Shown here: positions 1-4,763 of the stretch, piece by piece
Numbering within the stretch: position 1 is the first letter of the stretch
Layout of the letters: each line of letters begins with the position of its first letter
Source of the DNA: Trueperaceae bacterium
GTDB lineage: Bacteria; Deinococcota; Deinococci; Deinococcales; Trueperaceae
Assembly: GCA_024636105.1 (NCBI GenBank)
Contig: JAGXHO010000097.1
Coordinates: 1 to 6,492 of the forward strand
DNA: 6,492 bases
Direction: 5' to 3'
Position numbers and translations under genes: made by a program
The notes under the pieces: generated by a model
Databases searched by the model: none
Told to the model about the DNA's origin: nothing
Seen by the model: the letters and a program-made list of their open reading frames with translations, nothing else

Positions 1-631
1 CGCGGAGCGCGTAGAGCGCCGCCTGCGTGCGGTTGTTCAGGCGCAGCTTGGAGAAGATCTCGGAGAGCCGGTTGCGCACGGTCTTCTCGGAGACGCCGAG
101 CGCGTCGGCGATCTCGAGGTTCGAACGCCCTTGCGCGAGGAGGCGCAGGATGTCCTCCTCACGCTCGGTTAGCTCCGAGAGGGCGTGCTCCGGGTGGCGG
201 GGCAACTCGCCGTAGCGGCGGAACTCGTCGAGGATGGACGCCGCCATCTCGGCGGAGAGCAGCGTCTCGCCCGCCGCGACGCGCGAGATGGCGTCGATCA
301 GGTCGTTGGCATCGGCGTCCTTGAGCAGGTAGCCGCGCGCGCCCGCCTTGATCGCCTCGAACACGTACCGGTCCTGCCGGTACATGGTCAGGATGATGAC
401 CTTCATCTCGGGGCGCTCGGTCAGGATCGCCTTCGTGGCCGCGACGCCATCGAGCTCGGGCATCTGGATGTCCATCAGGACGACGTCGGGGCGGGTCTCG
501 AGCGCATGCCGGACGGCCTCACGGCCGTTCGAGGCCTCGCCGATGACGCGGAAGCCCTCCTCCGTCTCGAGGATGCTCCGCAGTCCTTGCCGGAACATCG
601 CATGGTCGTCGCACAGCAGCAGCCGGGTCAT
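1..631 (-). CDS. NarL/FixJ-family response regulator (C-terminus cut by window edge)
   Basis: This is a two-component response regulator that should bind DNA once a partner histidine kinase phosphorylates it. The visible 210 residues hold two domains. Residues about 3-120 are a receiver domain with the acidic pair D8-D9, phosphoacceptor D54 in [12 protein letters not shown]82 and K104 (YLLKDA). Residues about 151-210 are a LuxR-type helix-turn-helix with [19 protein letters not shown], the recognition helix EKTVRNRL and a typical end, RTQAALYAL. The position after VRN, often His in this family, is Arg188 here. Perhaps 5-15 residues are missing at the left edge. The start at 631 gives the standard N-terminus [10 protein letters not shown]. 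An in-frame ATG at 640 is also possible, and neither has a clear Shine-Dalgarno sequence. No kinase gene lies on the visible side, so the partner may lie beyond the left edge or be unlinked. The target genes and stimulus are unknown. Confidence 0.95.
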   Translation of the reverse strand, partial: MTRLLLCDDHAMFRQGLRSILETEEGFRVIGEASNGREAVRHALETRPDVVLMDIQMPELDGVAATKAILTERPEMKVIILTMYRQDRYVFEAIKAGARGYLLKDADANDLIDAISRVAAGETLLSAEMAASILDEFRRYGELPRHPEHALSELTEREEDILRLLAQGRSNLEIADALGVSEKTVRNRLSEIFSKLRLNNRTQAALYALR

Positions 632-673
632 GCAGACCATGCTAACCGACGCCGAGGGTGCTACCGTGAACTC

Positions 674-699
674 GCACCCGGCCGCGCCGGCTCGGGTGC
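674..699. repeat. Strong inverted repeat near the response regulator start
   Basis: Positions 674-684 pair with 688-699 to give an 11-bp GC stem, with one bulged T at 692 and a 3-base CGC loop. It lies about 35-60 bases upstream of the response regulator start. On the minus strand it could form in that gene's leader or act as an operator. On the plus strand only three Ts follow (703-705), and no gene upstream would need a terminator. Confidence 0.55.
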
Positions 700-709
700 C
701 GGTTTCATG

Positions 710-745
710 CCGTCCGGGGCCCGCCCCAGACGGTTGCGAGCCGTC
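710..745 (+). repeat. Two mutually exclusive hairpins sharing GACGG
   Basis: The heptamer GCCGTCC occurs twice, at 709-715 and 740-746, on either side of GACGG at 729-733. GACGG can pair with CCGTC at 710-714, a stem extended by GGGG 716-719 with CCCC 724-727 across one C-A mismatch. It can instead pair with CCGTC at 741-745, with a 7-base loop. Both cannot form at once. Whether a transcript covers this stretch is unknown. Confidence 0.45.
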
Positions 746-861
746 CGCCGCCGGCCTCGTGCCCGGCCGGAAGGCCAGCGCCCGCTCACGCGGGTGCGGG
801 CTTCGGAACCGGGAACGCGGCGGCGGTGGCGGAGCGGCGCCCGAGGGGCGCGTACGAACGG

Positions 862-893
862 CGTGCTGCGGCGGACATCCGCTCGGCAGCACG
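862..893 (+). repeat. Hairpin in dsRBD gene leader (8-bp stem with inner stem)
   Basis: CGTGCTGC at 862-869 pairs perfectly with GCAGCACG at 886-893. Inside it GCGG 871-874 pairs with CCGC 879-882 around an ACAT loop, leaving a small internal loop (870 against 883-885). If the downstream gene's transcript begins upstream of here, this forms a long, nearly continuous RNA duplex in its leader. Confidence 0.5.
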
Positions 894-934
894 GCGCGTG
901 CGCACCGACCCCGGGCGCCGCTCCCAAAGAGCGT

Positions 935-952
935 GCGTGGCATCCGCCACGC
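935..952 (+). repeat. Perfect 7-bp hairpin just upstream of the dsRBD ribosome binding site
   Basis: GCGTGGC (935-941) pairs perfectly with GCCACGC (946-952) around the loop ATCC. It ends 21 bases before the Shine-Dalgarno at 974-979, so it would probably lie in the leader of the dsRNA-binding protein mRNA. No U-tract follows, so it is not a classical terminator. Confidence 0.55.
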
Positions 953-973
953 CGACCCCACAAGCCCGGCGTC

Positions 974-979
974 GGAGGT
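974..979 (+). promoter_or_regulatory. Shine-Dalgarno GGAGGT fixing the dsRBD gene start
   Basis: A near-consensus GGAGGT lies 8 bases before the ATG at 988. It decides the start over in-frame upstream candidates such as the ATG at 826, which would add a low-complexity Arg-rich extension. Confidence 0.9.
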
Positions 980-987
980 ACGTTCCC

Positions 988-1533
988 ATGATCCACCCCA
1001 AGGCCGCGCTCATCGAGCGGCTCCAGAAGGACGGTCGCGGCAAGCCGCAGTTCACCACCGAACGCGAGGGCCCCGACCACGAACCCACGTTCTTCGCCCG
1101 CGTCAAGGTGCAGGGCCAGCCCTTCGGCGAGGGTCGAGGCGGCAACAAGCGCGAGGCGGAGCGCCGCGCCGCCGAGGAGGCGCTCGTCAAGCTCGATCGC
1201 GAGGCCGCCGAGGCAGCCGCGGCCGCTGCCGCGGTCGCCGCTGCAGCGTCTGGGGGCGGCCGCGGAGGCAAGCGCCGCGGCCGCAAGCCGGCCGAAGCGG
1301 CCGACGTGCCGGTCGACGACGCGCCGGTCGCCGCGGCGGATGCGGCGGAGCCGGCGTTCGCCGGACCGTGGCCGGTGTTCGATCGCGTGTTGGCGGAGTC
1401 CATGCGGATCGCGCACGAGCGCGTCGACGCCGACCTGCGCGGCGACGCGGCGCTCGTCGGCATCGAGGCCTTCGCCGTGCGGCTGTACCAGGACGTACTC
1501 GAGCAGCTAGGCGAGGTCGTCGACGAGGACTAG
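988..1533 (+). CDS. Stand-alone double-stranded-RNA-binding domain protein
   Basis: This 181-residue protein is predicted to bind double-stranded RNA. Residues about 3-70 form a dsRBD: helix 1 [11 protein letters not shown] with E10, the loop motif GPDH (28-31) before TFFARVKV, then [20 protein letters not shown], whose N-terminal part (N53, K54, R55) is the helix-2 site that usually carries the KKxxK phosphate contacts. Only part of that basic patch is kept. There is no RNase III catalytic domain and no other enzymatic motif. Residues 73-127 are a low-complexity linker with an alanine run (76-87) and a basic [12 protein letters not shown] patch (89-100) that may add RNA affinity. Residues about 128-176 ([19 protein letters not shown] to LEQLGEVV) look like a separate helical domain, not one I recognise. 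It is the only plus-strand gene, divergent from the response regulator and tail-to-tail with the minus-strand block. The RNA substrate and biological role are unknown; an RNA chaperone or regulator is an inference. Confidence 0.93.
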   Translation: MIHPKAALIERLQKDGRGKPQFTTEREGPDHEPTFFARVKVQGQPFGEGRGGNKREAERRAAEEALVKLDREAAEAAAAAAAVAAAASGGGRGGKRRGRKPAEAADVPVDDAPVAAADAAEPAFAGPWPVFDRVLAESMRIAHERVDADLRGDAALVGIEAFAVRLYQDVLEQLGEVVDED

Positions 1534-1857
1534 CTAGGAGCTTCCGTCGGAGGCGGCCAGCGCGCGCGCCGCGCGCTCGATGCGGCGCAGGTCCTCGGCC
1601 GCCTTCTCCTTGATCATCAGGTCGCGCATCGCCGGGCTCATCGGCAGCGCCTCGGTGCCCCGCGCCACGAGCAGGTCGACCATCTTGGCCGCGAACGCGC
1701 GCAGCGGGGTCTCGAGGGCGACGCCCTCGGCCGCGGCGTCGTCGGGCCGGCGCACGTCGAGCAGGTCGGGCTCCAACGCCGCCTTGTCGCCCCGCACGAC
1801 CACCAGCACGCGTCCGTGGTCGGTGACGACCAGGAAGCGCTCGTCCGGGCGGCTCAC
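1534..1857 (-). CDS. Hypothetical 107-residue protein coupled to the Crp/Fnr gene
   Basis: I do not recognise this protein. The chosen start is the GTG at 1857-1855, whose GTGA overlaps the stop of the upstream Crp/Fnr gene. This implies translational coupling, as there is no good Shine-Dalgarno. An alternative ATG at 1959 would overlap the regulator by about 100 bases and add an Arg/Ala-rich stretch typical of a wrong frame. The N-terminus has an apparent beta hairpin (RFLVVTDHGRVLVVVRGD, residues 7-24). An acidic linker follows, then a predicted helical region (residues about 49-102) with LETPLRAFAAKMVDLLVARG and a charged final helix, KEKAAEDLRRIERAARALAA. There is no signal peptide, membrane segment or cysteine. 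The coupling suggests that it is made in step with the regulator and may act with it, but this is inference. Its stop codon abuts that of the convergent dsRBD gene. Confidence 0.8.
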   Translation of the reverse strand: MSRPDERFLVVTDHGRVLVVVRGDKAALEPDLLDVRRPDDAAAEGVALETPLRAFAAKMVDLLVARGTEALPMSPAMRDLMIKEKAAEDLRRIERAARALAASDGSS

Positions 1858-2555
1858 TCGCTGGCTTCGTCCAGGAACTGCTGCAGCACCTCGGTGCTGA
1901 CCGTGATGGGCGCACGACGCCGGCGCACCGCGCCGTACTCCAGCAGCCGCGCGAGGCAATGGCTCACCGTCTCGCGGGTGGCACCGATCATCTTCGCCAG
2001 GTCCTGCTGGGTGAGGTTGAGGTCGATCACCGTGCCGCGCTCGGTCTCGCTTCCGAAGTCCTTGGCCAGCCGGAGCAGCAGGTTCGCGAGGCGCCCCGGC
2101 GCGTCGAACGCACCGACCTCGGCCTGCGACACCTGCGCCTGCCAGAGCCGCGTCGACATCACCTGGATGAACTTCATGGCGATGCGCGGCTGTTGTTGCA
2201 GCAGCTTCTGGAAGTCGGCCTCCGGCATGACGATCAGCGTTGTGTCGATGACCGCCTCGGCCTGGTTCGGCCGCCGCTCGCTCGGAAGCAGCAGCAGCTC
2301 GCCGAAGATGTCGTACTGACCCAACAGGCCTAGGATCATCTCCTTGCCGTTGGGGAAGTACATGGAGATCTTCACCATGCCTTCGCGCACGAAGTACAGC
2401 GCGTCGGCCGGATCCTCCATGTGGTAGATGACCTCACCCTGCGCGAAGCGCCGATAGGGCGTGATGCGCGACAGCTGTTCGAGCTCCTCTTCGGAGAGGT
2501 CCTCGAAGAGCTGGGTGTTCTTGAGGTGCCACACCAGGCTTGGGTAATCGGGCAT
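1854..2555 (-). CDS. Crp/Fnr-family transcriptional regulator
   Basis: This 233-residue protein has the usual length and order of the Crp/Fnr family. A cyclic-nucleotide-binding-like beta-roll spans residues about 10-118 (FAQGEVIYHMEDPADALYFV, then YDIFGELLLLPSE). A long dimer helix spans about 119-146, and a winged helix-turn-helix about 147-215 with LTQQDLAKMIGATRETVSHC. In the recognition helix R194 and E195 match the base-contacting Arg and Glu of E. coli CRP, but the next contact Arg is His199. The phosphate-binding pocket after GEL lacks the Arg-Ser pair that cAMP-binding proteins use: the segment reads SERRPNQAEAVID, with N97-Q98-A99. The only cysteine is C200, in the HTH, so no Fnr-type iron-sulfur cluster is expected. 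The signal is therefore unknown, and cAMP is doubtful. The ATG at 2555 is followed by the family N-terminus and preceded by a leaderless-type promoter. A 107-residue gene follows with a 4-base overlap. Confidence 0.95.
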   Translation of the reverse strand: MPDYPSLVWHLKNTQLFEDLSEEELEQLSRITPYRRFAQGEVIYHMEDPADALYFVREGMVKISMYFPNGKEMILGLLGQYDIFGELLLLPSERRPNQAEAVIDTTLIVMPEADFQKLLQQQPRIAMKFIQVMSTRLWQAQVSQAEVGAFDAPGRLANLLLRLAKDFGSETERGTVIDLNLTQQDLAKMIGATRETVSHCLARLLEYGAVRRRRAPITVSTEVLQQFLDEASE

Positions 2556-2563
2556 GTTGGCGA

Positions 2564-2569
2564 AGTGTA
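2564..2569 (-). promoter_or_regulatory. Candidate leaderless -10 element (TACACT) for the Crp/Fnr gene
   Basis: On the minus strand TACACT fits the TANNNT -10 form and ends 8 bases before the ATG at 2555. Transcription would then start at or within a base or two of the start codon. No Shine-Dalgarno precedes the ATG, which agrees with a leaderless mRNA, common in Deinococcus-Thermus bacteria. No good -35 is visible (GCACGC at about 17 bases), so an activator may be needed. Confidence 0.6.
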
Positions 2570-2570
2570 C

Positions 2571-2593
2571 CGCACGCGTCTCTACCGCGTGCG
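2571..2593. promoter_or_regulatory. Perfect 8-bp dyad, candidate operator at the Crp/Fnr promoter
   Basis: CGCACGCG (2571-2578) and CGCGTGCG (2586-2593) form a perfect inverted repeat with a 7-base spacer, 23 bases in all. It begins one base upstream of the candidate -10 and covers the -35 zone. The size and twofold symmetry suit a dimeric regulator, possibly the adjacent Crp/Fnr protein acting on its own gene. The half-sites do not have the classical TGTGA/TCACA orientation. It also sits 30 bases after the M42 gene stop, so a U-less terminator hairpin is a weaker alternative. Confidence 0.5.
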
Positions 2594-2622
2594 CCAGGCT
2601 GTGGTGCCTGCGTCGCAAACGA

Positions 2623-3702
2623 TCAGCCGCCGGAGCTGAGCGCGTACGCGGCGACCAAGTCGTAGGTCGCGGCCAGCGCGTCGACGTGGGTCCGCTCGAA
2701 GGCGTGGGACGCGTCCACGCCAGGCCCCACGAGCGCCACGCGGACGTCGGCGCCACCGCGCCAAGCGGCGCTTCCATCGCTCGCGTAGAAGGGGTAGACG
2801 TCCACCGCGAGGTCGATGGCGGCGTGGCGCGCCACCTCCCGCAGATGCCGCCCCAGGCGCGCGTCGTAGGGGCCGGACGCGTCCTTGACGCACAGCGTGA
2901 CGCCGGTCTCGCGGCTGGTCTGACCCTCCCCCACCGCGGCCATGTCGAGCACCACCAGCTCCTCGACGTCCCCCGGCAGCAGCGCCGCACCGCCGTGGCC
3001 GACCTCCTCGTAGGTGGTGACGCCGCAGACGAGGTCGCCGGCCGGCCGCACGCCGGTCGCGAGGAACGCCTCCGTCAGCTCGAGGAGCGTCGCCACGCAC
3101 GCCTTGTCGTCGAGGTGGCGCGACTTGACGAACCCCGTCGGCGTGGTCCGCGGGTTCGCCTCGAAGGCGACCGGGTCGCCGACCGCCACGCCGAGCGCGG
3201 CGACGTCGGCGCGGGACGCCACGACGGCGTCGAGCCGAACCTCCATCACGGCCTCGACCCGCTTCAGCTCGCGCAGCGCCGGGCCATGGACGTGGGACGA
3301 CTGCTTGACGTTCACCACGGTGCCCGTGATGGGCGCGCCGGCGACGGGCAGCACCACGACCTCGGCCCCCTCGACCGTGGCCCAGTCGTACCCACCGATC
3401 GGCGAGAGGCGCAGTCGCCCCTCCCCCTTGACCTCCTTGACCACCGCGCCGAGCGTGTCGATGTGCGCCGCGAGCCCGCGCGCCGGGGCACGACCGGCGC
3501 CGGCGAGGCGCCAGCGAAGGTCGCCCTTGCGGGTGCGCTCCCAGGCGACCCCCAGGCGGTCGAGCTCGGCGGTCACGAACGCCACGGCCGCCTCGGTCGC
3601 CCCCGTAGGCGACGGCACCGCGAGCAGCCGCAGGAGCCGGCCCAGCGCCCGCTCCGGGTCGCGCGCACCGCGCAGCGCCGCCAGGTCGGCCCCAGGGATC
3701 AC
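2623..3702 (-). CDS. M42-family metallopeptidase (aminopeptidase-like)
   Basis: This 359-residue cytoplasmic di-metal peptidase probably trims short peptides. Visible metal and catalytic motifs are AAHIDTLG (H80, D82), HLDDKA (D198 as bridging ligand), TYEEVGHGG (E232 as likely base, E233 as ligand), VLDMAA (D253) and SHAFERTH (H333 or H339). All the expected ligands are present and the length is normal. The segments GFVKSRHLDDKA, KDASGPYD and DASHAFERTH resemble the M42 branch found with N-acetylglutaminylglutamine amide (NAGGN) osmolyte genes. I recall this only from motif style, and no other NAGGN gene is in the window. The start is the GTG at 3702-3700, which overlaps the stop of the DsbA-like gene as GTGA and leads straight into the family N-terminus LLAVPSPTGAT. 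It is the last gene of the four-gene coupled operon. Confidence 0.93.
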   Translation of the reverse strand: MIPGADLAALRGARDPERALGRLLRLLAVPSPTGATEAAVAFVTAELDRLGVAWERTRKGDLRWRLAGAGRAPARGLAAHIDTLGAVVKEVKGEGRLRLSPIGGYDWATVEGAEVVVLPVAGAPITGTVVNVKQSSHVHGPALRELKRVEAVMEVRLDAVVASRADVAALGVAVGDPVAFEANPRTTPTGFVKSRHLDDKACVATLLELTEAFLATGVRPAGDLVCGVTTYEEVGHGGAALLPGDVEELVVLDMAAVGEGQTSRETGVTLCVKDASGPYDARLGRHLREVARHAAIDLAVDVYPFYASDGSAAWRGGADVRVALVGPGVDASHAFERTHVDALAATYDLVAAYALSSGG

Positions 3703-4763
3703 TCGCCGTCCGCGAAGGCGTCGATCAGACCGAATGCGTCGAGGTACCCCTGGACGCGGTTGAAGTCCTGCAGCCGGTACGGACCGACGAAGATCGTGGG
3801 GGTGCCCGAGAGGCCGAGCGCCAGAGCCGCGTCGGTCGCCGCACCCACCGCCGCGGTGTGCGTTCCCGCCGCCAGGCACGCCGCCATGCCCTCGCCCGAG
3901 AGGCCGATCTGACCGGCGAGGTTCGAGAAGTACGCGTCGGGATCGCCCAGGGAACCCCACGCCTGCATGCGCTCGAACAGCGCGTCGGTGTACGTCCAGA
4001 ACGCCTCGACGTCGTCCGGATTGGCGTCGACGACGCACTCGGAGGCCTCCGCCGCGCGGAACGCGTTGGCGTGGATCGAGACGAGCGGGAAGTGGTGGTA
4101 CTCGAAGCGCACGTCGCCGCGGGCCAACAGTTCGGCCTCCAGGGCCGGCAGCATGTCGGCGGCGTAGCGAGCGCAGAACGGGCACTGCAGGTCGCTGAAC
4201 TCGCGGATCACGTAGCGCGCCTCGGCGGGGCCCTTGGTGTGGCGCGCCTCCGGGAAGGCCCCCTCGTCGACCTCGGCCAGCGACAGGTTCCAGGCGACCT
4301 CGAACGGAGCCGCCGCGCCGCGCACGTCCAGTTCGAGCAGGTAGGCCTCGACGCGGATGGTGCGGGGTCCCATCCCGGCGAGGGCCGCCAGGTTCTGTTC
4401 GAAGAAGCCGCGCACCGGGCCTTCGATCCCATCGCCGTAGCCGGTCGCGACCGCGATCACCCCGGCCGCCTCGGCGATCGCGTCGGCGTCGAAGACCGCA
4501 TCGCCCGCCACCGCGTAGAGGGCGGTGCCCCTGGGCGTGAGGGTCAGGCTGCGCCCCGCTTCGGTCGCGACGAGCAAGGAATCTGCGCCCTGGTCGGCGT
4601 CCGGAGCGAGCGTCAACGCCAGCGCCTCGAGGAGCGCGGCGACGGGTTGACCGACCTGCGCGAACGCGGTCGGTGCGAAGGCGAGCGGGGCGAGGGCCAG
4701 CAGGATCGCGGCGCGCCACGGAGCGCGGCGGCGGGTGCGGGGGTGGGCATCGGTTCGGGTCAT
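3699..4763 (-). CDS. Secreted DsbA-like thioredoxin-fold oxidoreductase with extra N-terminal domain
   Basis: This 354-residue thiol-disulfide oxidoreductase is predicted to act outside the cytoplasm. It begins with a Sec-type signal peptide: a basic n-region TRRR, then AILLALAPLAFAPTAFA with likely cleavage after A35 (AFA-Q). Residues about 36-180 form a domain I do not recognise. Residues about 181-350 are a DsbA/thioredoxin fold with active site C194-P195-F196-C197, a helical insertion entered at SEC (C243) and a cis-proline motif SGTPTIFVG (P322). C296, in AACLA, is a further conserved-type cysteine. Single-domain DsbA-like proteins are usually about 200-250 residues, so the extra N-terminal part is notable. 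The ATG at 4763 overlaps the YbaK stop as ATGA and has a strong Shine-Dalgarno. It probably oxidises or isomerises exported proteins. The partner that reoxidises or reduces it is not visible here. Confidence 0.93.
   Translation of the reverse strand: MTRTDAHPRTRRRAPWRAAILLALAPLAFAPTAFAQVGQPVAALLEALALTLAPDADQGADSLLVATEAGRSLTLTPRGTALYAVAGDAVFDADAIAEAAGVIAVATGYGDGIEGPVRGFFEQNLAALAGMGPRTIRVEAYLLELDVRGAAAPFEVAWNLSLAEVDEGAFPEARHTKGPAEARYVIREFSDLQCPFCARYAADMLPALEAELLARGDVRFEYHHFPLVSIHANAFRAAEASECVVDANPDDVEAFWTYTDALFERMQAWGSLGDPDAYFSNLAGQIGLSGEGMAACLAAGTHTAAVGAATDAALALGLSGTPTIFVGPYRLQDFNRVQGYLDAFGLIDAFADGE

Larger units (their letters stand above)
632..987. other. 356-base non-coding divergent intergenic region, hairpin-rich
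   Basis: This is the spacer between the divergent response regulator and dsRNA-binding protein genes. I find no convincing gene in it: frames that cross it run on as antisense to known genes and have low-complexity Arg/Ala/Gly translations. It must hold the promoters of both flanking genes, but I cannot point to a convincing -10/-35 pair on either strand. It contains at least six inverted repeats, at 674-699, 710-733, 729-745, 779-796, 862-893 and 935-952. I see no match to tRNA, tmRNA, RNase P RNA or SRP RNA signatures. An unrecognised small RNA cannot be excluded. Confidence 0.8.

Noticed and set aside
632..987. A structured non-coding RNA gene (tRNA, RNase P RNA, SRP RNA, tmRNA)
   Set aside because: None of the conserved sequence blocks of these RNAs is visible on either strand. 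Only simple hairpins, expected to be frequent at this GC content, are seen.
348..1613. Plus-strand open frame crossing the intergenic region and the dsRBD gene in another frame
   Set aside because: It overlaps the response regulator antisense and the dsRBD gene out of frame, and its second half is almost entirely Arg/Gly/Ala.
2571..2593. The dyad read as an intrinsic terminator for the M42 operon
   Set aside because: The stem could form in RNA, but no U-tract follows on the minus strand (GTACACTT), and its position against the -10 fits an operator better. It is not fully excluded.
2554..3912. Long plus-strand open frame (about 450 codons) opposite the M42 and DsbA-like genes
   Set aside because: It is an antisense shadow, typical of high-GC DNA. 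Its translation is rich in Arg, Gly and His without motifs, while the minus strand carries two intact recognised genes.
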